Positions 45,926 through 58,528 are shown, counted from the stretch's first letter. The stretch: DNA of 64,000 nt from Mangifera indica (GCF_011075055.1 NC_058143.1:10183057-10247056), one strand, 5' to 3'. The notes: generated from the letters alone by a model not told the origin. Program-made: numbers and translations.

Positions 45926-48900
45926 TTAAGGAACGTGATCCATGTTTGCGTCGTCACTGATCTCTGGCAAGGACTCCACCAGGACATGATTCTTGAGCTG
46001 CTTCTTGATTAATGAAATGTGCACAACCGGGTGAACTTTACTCCCTTCAGGTAAGAGTAATTTGTAGGCCACTGGCCCGATACGCTCAATGATCTTGTAA
46101 GGGCCATAGTATTTTGCAGATAATTTATGCCGTCGATCCCCAGTCAAGGAATGTTGTCGGTACGGTTGTAGTTTAAGGTAGACCCAATCTCCTACTTCAA
46201 AGTGGCGTTCCTTCCTTCCTTGATCATATGTTGCCTTCATCCTTTCTTTGGTTTTAGTAAGTTGTTGGTGTAGCTGGCGTAAGACTTGATCCCTCTGTCG
46301 TAGCTCTTGGTCCACTTCGACGTCTTTGGCTGTTCCGAGTTCGTAGAAAGTCAAGACTGGTGGGGGTCGACCATAAACCACCTCAAACGGTGTAAACCCA
46401 ATGGAAGAATGCCAACTAGTATTGTAGCAAAACTCTGCCCAGGGTAGCCATCGGGTTCATTGTTTTGGTTGATTTCCTGTAAAACAACGTAAGTACATTT
46501 CAAGGGTTCGGTTTGTTACCTCCGTTTGTCCGTTCGTCTGCGGGTGATATGATGAAGAGAAACGAAACTCTGTCCCTTGTAGCCAGAACAATTCTTTCCA
46601 GAATGAACTAGTGAATAAGGGGTCTCGATCGCTTACAATGGACTGTGGTACGCCATATAATTTGAGGATATTCTCATAATATGCTTAGGCAACATTATTT
46701 GCAGTGACTGGTGTTGCCATTGCAATGAAGTGTGCCATCTTAGACAATCGATCCACCACTACCATAATTATTGTTTTACCTCTGGAATTTGGAAGGCCGG
46801 TGATGAAATCCATGGAAACCTCAGTCCATACAATAGTAGGTGTTGGCAATGGTTGGAGAAGCCCGGATGGTGCCCCTTGTTCTCTCTTATTCCTTTGGCA
46901 AATATCACATGTTTTAATGGTTTCCAATACCTGTTTCTTCATTCCTTGCCAATAGAATTGAGATCGTATGCGTTGAAGGGTTTTGTGGAGCCCTTCGTGA
47001 GTGGCAGAATAGAAACCTTGAATGACGTCCATTGTTAACGGAGAAGAGGATAGCAAGTAAATCCGTTCTTTGTAAAAAAGTATTCCATCCTTGCATGCCC
47101 ATGGTCCAAGCAATTCCCCTTCTTGGAACAATTTATGCAATCTTTGCATCTCTACATGGCTTTTGTTTTCTTCTTGAATGGTTTCTAGCCAGATAGGGAC
47201 TAACACTGATATTGCCATCATTTGTGTTGGTTCTTCTCTTCTGGAGAGAGCGTCTGCTACCGAGTTCTCTTTCCCTTGCTTATATTCAATGGAAAAGTCA
47301 TATCCCATGAGTTTACTAAGCCACCTTTATTGAGCTGGGGTGGTGATTCTTTGGCTCCATAAATATTTTAGACTTTTGTGGTCGGTACGAACCACAAATG
47401 TCCTTCCTAGAAGGTAGGGTCGCCATTTCTGTACTGCAAGCACTAGTGCCAACATTTCTTTATCATAGGTGGATAAAGTTGCATTCCTCCCTTTTAGAGC
47501 TTGGCTAAAGAAGGCTATTGGTTTTTTTTCTTGAGTAAGCACTGCACCTACACCAAAATTAGAGGCATCACATTCAATAATAAAGGTTTTAGTGAAGTCA
47601 GGTAAAACCAATACTGATCCGTGTGTCATCACCCTTTTGATTTCCAAAAATACACTTTCGGCTTTAGAAGACCACTGGAAGTTATTCTTTTTCAACATAT
47701 CAGTTAATGGTGCTGCGATCTTTCCGTAATCCTTGATAAATTTTCGATAGTACCCCGTCAGCCCCAAGAACCCCCATAGTGCAGTAACTGAATTCGGCTT
47801 GGGCCAGTCTTTTATAGTCGCAATTTTGCTTGGTTCCATTCTTACTTCTCCTTCCTTGATGATGTGTCCCAGATACTGTACTTACGTGGTTTCGAAACAA
47901 CATTTTTCCTCTTTGACATAAAGTTGTTGGTCAGCTAAAATTGAGAACACTATTTACAAATGTTGCAAATGTGATTCCCAAGTAGAGCTATCTATCAAGA
48001 GATCATAAAAAAAACTAGGATAAATTTTCGCAAATAGGGTCGAAAAATGTCATTCATTAATGCCTGAAAAGTGGAAGGCGCATTAGAGAGTCCAAAAGGC
48101 ATTACCAAAAATTCATAGTGCCCATCATGTGTGCGGAATGTCGTCTTTTCCACATCTGCAGGATGCATTAGTATCTGATGGTACCCAGCTCGTAAGTCTA
48201 ACTTGGAAAAATATTTGGCTCCATATAGTTCATCCAATAGTTCGTCAATCACCGGTATGGGAAACTTATCCTTAATAGTAGCCAAATTGAGGGCTCTATA
48301 ATCCACACAAAATCGCTAGGACCCATCCTTCTTTTTGACCAGTAGTACCGGGGATGAGTATGGACTGGTGCTAGGTCTGATTATCCCACTTTCCAACATT
48401 TCTTCCACCAACTTTTCTATTTCTTTCTTTTGGCAATATGGGTACTTGTAGGGCCTCACAGAGATAGGACCACTTCCTGGCTTTAAATTGATTTGATGAT
48501 TGTGAGTCCGATTTGGGGGAAGGCCTTTGGGCTTCTGAAAAATTTGATAATATTGCTAAAAAATCTGGGTCAAACCTGAGTGCTGGCACTTGGTTCCAGA
48601 GATCAATAGTGTCCCTTTCTTTGTTTCCTCTTCATCTCCATCTTTTTGTCCTGCAATCAGCTGCATCAAGGTCCCACGCCCCCCACTGGCCCGAAGTTCC
48701 TTCTCCATATGGTATCGGTCGATCACCCGAGCTGTCGGGGTTCATTCACCTGTGAGAATCACTGCTCGCCCTTGCTACTGAAATTCCACTATCATCCTTG
48801 TGAAATCCCAGATAATTAGTCCAAGAGTTGTCAGCCACTGTGCTCTAAGCACGACATCGCACCCCTCCAAGGCGATCATGAAAAATTCCACCTGGAATGA

Positions 48901-49150
48901 ATTCCCTTGGATTTCGATTGGGGTATTTGGGAGGTGACCCATGCAAGGAAGTTTCTCATTGTTAGCTACCATCACACTCAGTCGTGCCCCTTCATCTGTT
49001 TTTAGCCTAAGTCGTGTCACTCATGCTCGATTGAGGAAATTGTGGGAGCTTCCAGTGTCCAATAGAACCACCAACGAACGCCCTTTAACCTTGGCTGGAA
49101 CCCACATGATTTGTGGTGCAGTAGTCCCAGTGATGGCATGAAGGGAGATT
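45926..49150 (-). pseudogene. Gypsy pol (protease, RT, RNase H, integrase), damaged
   Basis: Minus-strand blocks in order: protease with LLDTGSSHNF (near 49050), RT (48306-47995; [33 protein letters not shown]), RNase H (47839-47327; ECDASNFGVGAVL, TDHKSLKYL), integrase with HHCC finger and core Asp (47308-46685; CDICQRNK, VSMDFITGLP), and a post-integrase region (46381-45926) with VHPVVHISLIKKQL. Stops or frame changes occur near 48995, 48320, 48000 (at the RT active-site loop), 47320, 46685 and 46460. It encodes no working polyprotein. Confidence 0.9.
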
Positions 49151-49380
49151 TCGGCTACCTCTAGTTTGGTTTCAGATTCCTCCCCCATGTCAATATCTTC
49201 CTTGTCCTCTAGTTCGTAATCGATGAGAAATAGTCGTTTACAACGGTACCCTGGGGTGTAGGTTTCATCACAATTGTAGTATAGATTTCAACGTCGACAG
49301 TCCTGGATCTCCTCAGCGGAAAGTCGCTTGATTGGTGGGTTGGTAACGTGTTGTATCTGACTTGACATTTGTTTTTGTTT

Positions 49381-50157
49381 TTAGAGGTTTTGGGTGGTTT
49401 GGTTGTAGGTAATGTGTTTGGATTCTATGTTTGTGGGTTTTTTTTTATTCTGGTATTTGGATTCATAGAGGCGTGTAAGACCAGCAGCGTGTGAGAGAGT
49501 TTGTGGATTTGCAGCCCGCACATCAGCTCGGATGGTCTCCCAGAGGCCACTGACAAAGCAGCTGATCTGTTGTTGTTCTATTAGCGAACCAGCTCTTACA
49601 AGAAGCCGATCAAATTGAGTGTGGTATTTGCGAACTAACCCCATCTGTGTGAGCTTGGTGAGCTCTCCGTAGAAATCATCCAGAAGTGTTGGTCCGTAAT
49701 ACTCATTTATCGCTTGCTTGAACTCCTCCGAGGTAACCCATACTCGAATTCCTCTGAAAGATTGAAACCAGAGATGTACTCCTCCTTCTAAGTGATATGC
49801 GACTAATGGAACTTTCGCATTTAGAGGAGTCTTGTGGAATGCAAAGAATTGCTCCGCCCGATCGATCCAAGTGATGGGGTCTTTAGTGCCATCATATCGT
49901 GGAAAATCCAAACGAACTACCCGTGGTATGATCGTTCCTTATGCTTGCTGAAAATTGGAATGTTGTTGTGATGTCCCAATTTCAATTCTTCTTGAACTCA
50001 ACCCATCCATTTGTGTTTGCAATTGAATAAACATCTCATGCATCTCACGCTGCATTTGCATCATTTGTTGTTGGGTTGCTTGAAGGGTTTCCTCCATTGG
50101 CTGTTTCGATGGATTACGGTGGGCAGCGCCATTGTCGGATCCTTGCTCTGATACCAT
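49381..50157 (-). pseudogene. Gypsy gag with one in-frame stop
   Basis: The likely start ATG is at 50157, overlapping the primer site (MVSEQGSDNGAAH). A coiled, Gln/Met-rich N-terminal stretch (TQQQMMQMQREMHEMF) precedes a retrotransposon gag domain (DFPRYDGTKDPITWIDRAEQ, GGVHLWFQSF, RLYESKYQ). A TAA at about 49941-49939 interrupts the same frame just before the domain. A degraded Cys/His knuckle (YNCDETYTPGYRC) follows near 49240. Confidence 0.85.
50145..50156 (-). promoter_or_regulatory. primer binding site (initiator tRNA-Met type)
   Basis: Minus strand tggtatcagagc, three bases inside the 5' LTR. It is complementary to the 3' end of plant initiator tRNA-Met, the usual primer of many plant LTR elements. 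Confidence 0.88.
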
Positions 50158-50159
50158 GT

Positions 50160-50489
50160 TGTTAGGTGCTCGGTTCAGGCGAGCTCTCACTCGGCCTCTG
50201 CCTCGTCACAGAATGGTTGCTGACGTGAAAAAGCTCTCAAGGAGGTTACAATTCAATAATTATAGAGTATATTTTGGTGGAAAGATTAGTCTATTGTTTT
50301 TCATTAATATCGCCTTTTTATATAGTTTGTGGGAAAGCTGAAAATAACTAAATAACATGTCTCCTACGAAACTGGGAAAATGCTGAAAATGGCCATAGAT
50401 CATGGCTGCAACAGAAAGCAATAACATAACAGAAATTGAAAAGGGTCATAACTGTAGAATAAGGGTGCTGAATTCTTGGCCACGTAACA
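50160..50489 (-). repeat. 5' LTR of the Gypsy element
   Basis: Same TG...CA ends and length as 45558-45887. Carries the promoter for minus-strand transcription. Adjacent to the primer binding site. Confidence 0.92.
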
Positions 50490-50547
50490 GAAATGAAGTT
50501 CAAGGTAGAGAAGGGATTATTTATTGAAGGCCCAAAGATTAATTTCC

Positions 50548-51269
50548 AGCCTAGGTATAGTGAAATCTCAAACTTTGACTATCTAATTTCAAAAACCTAA
50601 ACATCCACCTATTTATAACTAAATTTCTGTTAAAAATCTCAATTAGGGTTAGGGCTAAAACCATAATTTACTAAAAAATTTAAAGTTTTATCACATTTTC
50701 CTCTCCAGGTTTAAAAAACTTACAATTTTCCCAACCCAAAATTTGAAAACTGACAATCCTACCCAAGGTTTGTTTCTCTTCTCTCCAGTGTCAATTTGTC
50801 ATCTCTGGCAGTCCTCCCTCATGTCTTATCTCTCCCTACGATCATCTCTCTTTCCTCTCTGGTTGTCTTTGATCGAGATGAAGATGAAATTGTTTTTGTT
50901 TGAGAGACGAAGATGACGTGTTTGAGACTAAGTAATAAATTTTTAAATTTAAAAAAGTAATAAGAATTTTAATTTTTTTTTAGGGATCTAAGTAATAAAT
51001 TATATGCAGTAAGACTTTACTATTAATTTGATATTTATATTTAAATGTTATTGGTAGTTTCATAATTTTAATAAAATGGTAAAATATACAATTTTAAGAA
51101 AACCAAACAAAATTTATTAATGAAAGTGAATAATGAGTGAAAATTTGGTTTTTTTAAAATTTAAAGAATGAGAATATGTCATTTTGGGATTACAAAAATT
51201 AATAATCTGAGCAGTATTTGTGTTGGAAACTACAACTAATCTCTACCAACTAGAATACCTTTTTCTACT
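50548..51269. mobile_element. fragment of a cccaccc-family inverted-repeat element
   Basis: Resembles the left arm of elements A-C (aggtatagtgaaatctc, aacatccacc, ttttccctc-like blocks), followed by a T/C-rich stretch and a gatgaagatg purine run. No matching right arm was found, so it is probably truncated. Confidence 0.4.
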
Positions 51270-51404
51270 GGCCAAAACACTTTTTTCCACCCAAAGTTTA
51301 CTATTTTCTTAAGTTTTCATATAATAACTTTAAAAAATTCAAACATTTATTTATTTGTTAATTTTGCTATTACTGTTAGAAGTAAAATCATTGTTAAACA
51401 CTTT
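51270..51404. mobile_element. left end of a cccaccc-family element (F), interrupted
   Basis: Begins ggccaaaacacttttttcca, the family terminus, and continues with aaattcaaac and gtaaaatcatt blocks as in elements B and G. It then stops. The family sequence appears to resume at about 53105 (aaagaaagaataatttatcc), implying an insertion between. Confidence 0.5.
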
Positions 51405-53100
51405 TGTAATAGCTAGTATGAACTTAAAGGGGGGTGAATAGTTCCAAAAAAATTTTTTCTCAGCAATTAAAATTATGTAGGGCAACAATAAATAGCAGAG
51501 TAATAATAAATATCAGAGTACAAATATACAAAGCTCTACAACAATAAATAATAATAATAATAGAGTAATCAATGCATACAGCTTAAGCAGATCAATAAAC
51601 AATCAACAAGAATTAAAGAGTTGAGATTTAGTAAAACTCATTTTTAGAGTGGTTTGGAGTTTTCTCTTGCAAACTTCATACATCCACTTTTTTAAGCAAA
51701 CCGCATTGGAGTTTCACTATCTCTTAAAAACTTTTTACACGTAGTATATATGGGATTGAACCCACTACATTAGTTGATATGGGATTGCGCCCAAGATGTT
51801 TGATTACAAAGAGATAAAGGTATTGAATGGCTTTATAAGGCTATAAATACAAGTTGAGTGCACTTGGTCTCTCAATGAATAAAAAGAAAGCTTGGCAAGA
51901 GTTACGGAGAAACAAGGTCTTTTAGGTTTTTCTTTTTCATGTATCAAATATGTAACCCTTTGCTCTTTAATCCAAGCTCAATTTATAGAGCTAGATTGCA
52001 TTTCGTTGGGATTAAGTTGCTGTCAAAACCAACTGAAAAATTTAACAAAGGCCTCGATCAAAGTCTAGCTTTAAATGTAATTAGCATAGGTGATAGATCT
52101 ATTTCATGGAAGGCTTGTTTCATTTCTATGTTTAGTTAAAAAAGTCCAAAAACTTGAATGGGTACATGCCAACTTACGCATAGTTAAAATACAAGTTTTA
52201 TTTTTCACAAGATAAAGAGGTGCACCACTAGACTAAAGTGCGGCATGACTAAAAGATTTTGAAAAATTGCATGACTGGGAGAATTTTACACATGTCACAA
52301 TTTGATTTTTCACAAGATAAAAAGGTCCACAACTAGATTAGAGCATAGCATGGTTGGAAGGTTTTGAAAAACCACACAATTGAGAGAATTTTACACGTGT
52401 CACAATTTGATTGAATTATATGTCATGGCTAAAAGGTTTTCTAAAAACTGCATGACAAGGACGAATTTACACATGTCACACCTGGACTGGTATTTTGTGT
52501 CACAGCTAAGACAATTTCTAAGAGTCATAGTTTGAACACATTTGCCGTGATTGGGACAAGTTCTTGAGTAGTAAGCAATCATAACTGGACACATGGCAAG
52601 CTAGGAGAGTGGCAGCAAAGCATTTGACTTGGACACATGGCGTGGCATGGCTGGAAAGGAAAATGTCACAATTGGGCCATTTTTTAAGTGTCATGGCTAG
52701 GACATTTAAAGGCTTGGACATGTGGCAGTGATCCAAGAAGAGAAAGTGTCACGGCTGGGACATTTAAGGGTTGTCACTTAGACATGTGGCATGAGAAATT
52801 ACATAGCTAGATAGCTTTACACGTGGCAAGGCTAGGTAATTTACACGGGGCATGAAACCCCTTTGATGTCATGATTGGAACGTTGTTAAAACATCACAAT
52901 TGGATCTTTGCTATTTTTATTTCCAAAACATTGAATGATTAATGCATGGCTTGGTCACGGGAGAGGAATGACCAAAATTTTCTTGCTTTAGATTTATCTG
53001 CAAATTTCACATTTTGTCCATTTCATAATACATTCTTTGAACATGTTAACATATTTAACTTAAGTTTTTATCATTATCAAAACATCAAGATACAACAAGC
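51405..53100. mobile_element. possible solo LTR or non-autonomous LTR element nested in F
   Basis: Starts tgtaatagctagtatgaact then aaaggggggtgaatag, a phrase common at the start of plant LTR/LARD sequences. Lies between the two halves of element F. It has no coding domains; a 66-codon plus frame (51939-52139) is unrecognised. A target duplication could not be fixed (cacttttt/catcatttt region), so the exact edges and class are uncertain. Confidence 0.35.
52190..52900. repeat. degenerate array of short cacatgtca / catggctagga repeats
   Basis: Words such as ttacacatgtcaca, ttacacgtgtcaca, gtcatggctagg, gtcacggctgggacattt and ggacatgtggca recur at irregular spacing of about 50-130 bp. The pattern looks like an old tandem array blurred by mutation. 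Confidence 0.6.
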
Positions 53101-53104
53101 ATCA

Positions 53105-53478
53105 TTTTGAAATTTTATTTAAAGAAAGAATAATTTATCCCCATTTCCTATTTTAGTTTTGAAAACTAACAATTTTCCTCTAAATTTTTATTTTTTAGGT
53201 TTAAAAACTAACTTTTCCCCTCAAGTCTAGGGTTTCAACCTCTCATATTTTTCCCATTTACAACCACCCCCAACCTTTTGAAAAAGTTTAGTTTCACTCC
53301 CTATTCATTTCAACTTCTAGATCATCGCTAGTGTCTTTCTCACTCCTTCTCTAACATTTAAGATCAAGCCATCATGATATCCCTTTCATCTTCTTCCTAT
53401 TTCTATCAGGTTTGGTACAAAATCCAGTTGAAATTGAGCAAGAGATCTCGCTTGATTCTGGTTGGATTTGTGCCGACG
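53105..53478. mobile_element. continuation of element F
   Basis: Family blocks aaaactaacaattttcctc, aaaaactaacttttcccctc and agggtttcaacc match the subterminal region of elements B and G, followed by T/C-rich DNA. Confidence 0.4.
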
Positions 53479-54969
53479 TGTATTAATTTGTAAGATTTTG
53501 GTAACAAAATTAAATCATGTAGATCATGTTCACATCATATGCAACAATGGTAGTATGAAATTTACATATTGTTTTAAGAAATAAAACATAGAAATATGTA
53601 AACTACCTTGTACCTTATAATTTAATTTGAAGTTAGGAAGCTTGATTCACTAAAATAAGTGATCTCTTGACTTGCACCCTTCAAGGAAGAACAATGAAGG
53701 CTTTTCACAGCTAAAGAAGAAGAGGAAAATTCTATATTTTTTCTACTATTCTCTCCCATTTATTAAGCTTAAACTTGATATTTATCAAGTTAATCATGTG
53801 TCCAATTTCTATTGGCTTATAATTAAGAATAACTAATATTTTGACACATGTTGATTAATTTGTGCCCAAAATTATGTGTTCAACTTTCTAAACAATTTCC
53901 AATGTGTAAAATGATAATTTTACCTCTTTTCTGAATCTTATTTGAAAAATGTTATTTTTATCCTTGGAAAGTTCTAGCCAACCGTGGATAAATATTTTTA
54001 TCTTTACAACTTCATTTTCTTCCTTGAAATATAGGTGTGACCTTCAAGGTTCATAATGATATAGTCGTGGGCCCTATATCGGATGATTTGTTTCGTTATA
54101 TCACTATATAACCTAAAACTATTGTTAATCGATAGATTTTGTTTTCCGCTACAAAATGGAGCTCCCATTGATCATATGGTGTCATCTAGCAATGTCTCAT
54201 GACCCCTATATCACAATAAAGTACAAGTTTCACATAATACAAATGAACCTTTCTTACTCATACTTACCATGTAGTCTAATCCCTCCGTCGTTATATCCCG
54301 ATTAAACTTGGATTCATGGAATATCAAAATCCAATATTTAATCTCTTCGAATATTAAGTAATACATCAAACGTGCCACACTAAAACTCCTTTTATATGGT
54401 CTTTTATCTGTATTGGCTAGTGTCTCTGATTTTTATGTTTTTCAATATTCACACAGGAACTCGAGAGCAGTCGAGCTAACGGATCCCTATATGATTATCA
54501 CTTGTCCTCTCACTCAAGCAACATATGATCAACTTGACTTTTTAATGAGACATGATTAGTCTCGTGGTATACACCATTTGAACCATATGTCCCAAAATGA
54601 AGTACAACTGTGATATCTCAACTCTAAGGATCTATAAACTAGTATGATTTATGATATATCATTGACTACATATCAATACCTATATGATCATCATTTAACG
54701 GTCACGTTCGATAAATAATATAATATAATAACCTTTGATCAGTTCTCTAACCATCAAACGGTTATATTGTTTATCCATGTGTATATCCACCATATCTAAT
54801 ATCATCAATTGATATTCTAAGGTGATATAGCATATGCCCACTATGTAATACTATTGCACAAACAGATTGCCTATGTAGGGAACAATTTGATGACATTTAT
54901 TAAAACTCATCGGGACTCTCACATGTCATATGTATGTAGTTAATATGGATGTAATATATAACTACAACA
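53479..54969. other. LTR-like or unclassified repeat sequence
   Basis: About 1.5 kb of non-coding DNA with moderate composition lies between element F and element G. The limits tgtattaatt and actacaaca would fit TG...CA, but flanking 5-mers do not match (cgacg versus taaat). No partner copy exists in the window. Confidence 0.25.
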
Positions 54970-54980
54970 TAAATATAAAA

Positions 54981-55690
54981 GGGCTAAAGGACTATTTCCT
55001 ATCCAAGATATGTTGATTTCCCAAAGTTCCCCTCGTTAAGTTTGAAAATACCATTTACCCATCTATGGTTATTTAAATCTGTTAATTTTAAAGACAAAAT
55101 CGTTATTTTATATTTAATATTAAAAATAAACTTAAATATGACTTCATTTTCCCCCCTAAAATTTTAAAAACTAACTTTTTTCCCTAAACCAAGTTTGAAA
55201 AATCGTATTTCCCCCCTAAGGTTTAGTTTCAAAATTTGATCGCCTTTTTCGGTGCCATCGTCAGTCGTCTCTCCCTTCTGACGGCTCCACATCCTTCAAC
55301 GTACTGCCTTCCCTTTACCCTAACCCCTTCAACATCCAAAAACATCATCTAAGAAGAGGAACAGTTTTCCCAAATGACGAAGATGAGATCGATCAATCTC
55401 ATCTTCGTCATCTAGGAAGACAAAATGACTTGTCTTCCTCTAGGAAGACATCTTGTATTTGTTCGAGAAAATGATCATCTTCTCAGATGACTTTTTTGGA
55501 TATTAGAAGGGTTAGGGTACAGGTGAGGCAATACGTCAAAGGATAGGGAGTCGTTAGAAGGGAGAGAAGTCAACGATGGATCTGGAGAAGGTGATCAAAA
55601 TTTGAAACTAAACCCTAGAAGGAAAATGTGATTTTTTAAAACTTGGTTTAGGGAAGAAAAGTTAGTTTTTAAACTTTCAAGGTCGAAAAT
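54981..55690. mobile_element. cccaccc-family foldback element G, right end truncated
   Basis: The left end gggctaaaggactatttcct is the family terminus. Inner arms are complementary (gatcaaaatttgaaactaaa at about 55590 against 55218-55240; ctaaccccttcaacatcca against 55495-55515). A central gatgaagatgag-type palindrome lies at 55376-55410. The outermost right arm is missing, and the third MULE begins 55 bp further on. Confidence 0.55.
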
Positions 55691-55744
55691 GAGATAAAAC
55701 TTTGACACAAAATAAGCAAAATTTATAAACCGATACAGAATTTT

Positions 55745-58250
55745 GGGAAATTAATTAAAATAAGCAAAAATCTATCCGTTTATACATTTTTAGGCCAACT
55801 ATAGTACTTTTTACTTTTATAAGCAAACCAATATTTTTATTCCAATAATACCCCCTTCTCATTTCACATAACTAATCTACTTACATAGTTTTCATCTTAT
55901 TTCACCATCATCTCCTTTCTCAATGCTTTTCTTCTATCAACACTCCAACAACAACACATTTTATCTATGCTCTCTCTATCATTCATCATCATCATATAAC
56001 AAGTAAGTTTCTTTTGTGTTTCTTTTATATAAATAGCAATCTGTATTCAGAAAACTGTAAAGCTAATAACTTTTTTAGAGATAAAAAGTTAAAAACTGTA
56101 ATCAACACCTCTGAGTACTTGAATCTTTTTATAAATATTTACATTTGTGCATTCAATAGTTTTGTTTCCCAGATCTAAGTAAAAACAAAAATCGTAGTAA
56201 ATTTCTGGTAAATTACATGTTTACATTTGCGTGGTTTGCGTTTGCGTATTTGCGTTTGCATGTTTGTGTTTGCGTGTTTGCGTTTGCATGGTTACTTATC
56301 ACTTTTACATTTCTTTTGTGCATGAAATATGGGTAAGCTAATATATTTGCTTGGATATGGTGGACATTAGGTTAACGAAGGTGATAATAGTTTGAAATAC
56401 GTTGGTGGAGTTCAAACATTTGTATCAATTAGTAAAAAAATAAATTTTGATGGATTTGTAAAAGCAGTGTGTTCTCGTTTGGGCATTAATCAAAGTTGCA
56501 ATATTATAAAAATTTACATGCAAAATCCAACCACCTATAGTGATTTACCATATTTGTTGAAGGATGATTTTGATATATGGATTATGATGAGGTTATCGAA
56601 GACACATAAAAGGGATCCGTTATTTCTTATAGTGTTTACAAGGCCTACAGAAGTCATAACCAATATGCAACAATAGTAAACTGAACCACAGCCAGGAGTT
56701 CAATCACTTGAACCTATGGATGATGCAATTAACTTCTTGGATAATATATATTGTGAGACACAACCAGAAAGTATGTCTAAAGGCGATGGGGTTGAGGTTA
56801 GGATACATGATGAAATAAGAAGACAGCAATACCCTTTGCAAGGTATACCAAATAGATGTTATGAGATGGATACTATTCTGACAACAAGTTTTCAACTGAA
56901 CGAGAAAGAATATAGTGGTTATAATGATTGAGGTGATGAGGGTGATGATATTGATGATGACAAAAGTGGTAGTGATAATGGTGGTGATAAGGAATGTGAT
57001 GATGTTGGTGATGATGATGATGAAAACAGTGGTGATAATGGGGGTGGTCATGAAGCAGGAGTTGGTCCAAATGGATTAGCTAAGGGAAGTTTATTTCATA
57101 ACACTCCAACAACGCATGGCCAACCTATTCTTATTAACGTATAAGTTACAAATCCTTTTTTTGGTGGTCTAGATCCTTACAAGGATGTAGAAAATGAGGG
57201 TATTGCATTACATTCAATTCTACCACGAGATGGGAGAATCAAAGTGAATGACCAATTACATGTAAACAGGTGTTGATAGATACAATGTATAGGGATACTT
57301 TGGAAAAAGGCTATCAGATCAAGGTGGCTAGTTCAAACAAAAAAAGATGAGATATCAAATGTGCACACGTTCAATGTAAATGAAAGGCAAGAGGAGTTAA
57401 ATTACAAAACACAGACATTTTTGTATTACGAAAGTTAGAAACTCACACTTGCCCTCAGGATGTCATAATGCCTCACCACAAACAAACAGGTAAATGGACA
57501 CTTGGAAAAATATTGCAATCTGTGTTTACCACTTCTAACCAAATCTACAGGTCGAAAGACATCATAACAGACATTGCAGATAGGTACAAAATAGATATCT
57601 CCTATACTCAAGCTTGGCGTGCTAAGAATTGGGCATTGAATGAGATTAGAGGTTCTCCCTAAGAGTTGTTTAGACAATTACCTGTATATTGTTATAATTT
57701 GGAACGGAAAAACCCTAGCACAGTTACACACATTGACACTGATATGGATAATCGGTTTCATTTTTTTTTTATGGCTTTAGGTTGCTCAATTAGGGCATTT
57801 CAAGAATATTGTCGTCTTGTCATTTGTATTGATGGATCTTTTTTAAAAGAACTATATTGGGGTACACTGTTTGTTGTTATAGGTAAAGATAGAAACAACC
57901 AAATTTATCCTTTGGCATTTGGTGTGGGAGGAAAGGAAGAAACGATGACTTGAACCCCTTTTCTTAAAGCATTACATTGGTGTATAGGTGATCTTTCAGA
58001 TTTGGCCATCATTTCAGATAGGCATCATGCCATCATTCACTCTGTGCGAGAAGTGTTCCCAAATGCATGCCACAATTGATATTTGGATTCATTCAAATCT
58101 GTGTACAGTATTTTAAAATTGGATTCATGGAAGGAAAAGATTGAGCATGGCAAGGGTGTACATTGTCAAGTGTGCAAAGCAAGTTTGAGCAAGGAGCCAG
58201 TCAACATTTCATCTTTCATCACAATAGGCTTGATTTAATGTCGTATTGAC
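55745..58250 (+). mobile_element. third MULE (MULE-3), decayed, right end not found
   Basis: Starts gggaaattaattaaaataag, the same terminus as MULE-1 and MULE-2, and contains a MURA-type transposase pseudogene. No right terminus or 9-bp duplication partner for cagaatttt (55736-55744) was found, so the element is probably truncated. Confidence 0.6.
56329..58214 (+). pseudogene. MURA-type transposase pseudogene of MULE-3
   Basis: From ATG 56329 the N-terminus (SLKYVGGVQTFVSI) parallels the MULE-1 protein. A long Asp/Gly-rich linker at about 56930-57060 is encoded by gatgatgatggt-type repeats. Then come ADRYKIDISYTQAWRAKNWA, FMALGCSIRAFQEY, CIDGSFLKELYWG (first Asp) and SDLAIISDRHHAIIHSV (second Asp). 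Stops lie at 56368, 56674, 56929, 57142, 57347, 57659, 57951 and 58076, and at least one frameshift falls between 57240 and 57468. The SWIM finger is not seen. More decayed than MULE-1, at roughly half its amino-acid identity by eye in conserved blocks. Confidence 0.85.
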
Positions 58251-58528
58251 TAGTTGCATACTTGTAGAGCCAACTAGTGTCGACAAGTTTAGCTAATAAA
58301 GAATTAATACGTAGTAAATTAGTGCTATTGGCAAGTGTAGACAAATGAGTCGTATGTCGGCCGAATTGATGATAGCCTATCATCATGTAAATAATTAAAA
58401 AAAAAAGATAGTAATTTATTATAAACAATGCAGTAATCATAATTTATCTATGATACCTATTTCGTGATTGACTGATTTTACATATACATATATGATATGA
58501 TATTACGTGATTGACTGATTTTAAATTA
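58251..58528. other. AT-rich DNA between MULE fragments
   Basis: Contains a direct repeat cgtgattgactgatttta at about 58463 and 58505. No gene is seen. Confidence 0.45.

Larger units (their letters stand above)
45558..50489 (-). mobile_element. full-length Ty3/Gypsy LTR retrotransposon, 4.93 kb
   Basis: Two 330-bp LTRs (45558-45887 and 50160-50489), both TG...CA, are flanked by the perfect 5-bp duplication gaaat (45553-45557, 50490-50494). The internal order on the minus strand is gag, protease, RT, RNase H, integrase: the Ty3/Gypsy order. Small size, short LTRs and an initiator-Met primer site suggest a Reina-like chromovirus, but I could not confirm a chromodomain. By hand count the LTRs differ at about 14 sites (about 4%), so the insertion is moderately old. 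Coding defects are listed with the pol entry. Confidence 0.93.

Noticed and set aside
46704..47038. Plus-strand open frames within the Gypsy element
   Set aside because: They are antisense to the integrase-coding region and show no family features.
56704..57070. Ile/Thr- and His-rich minus-strand open frames
   Set aside because: They are antisense shadows of the Asp/Gly-rich linker (gat/ggt repeats) of the MULE-3 transposase.
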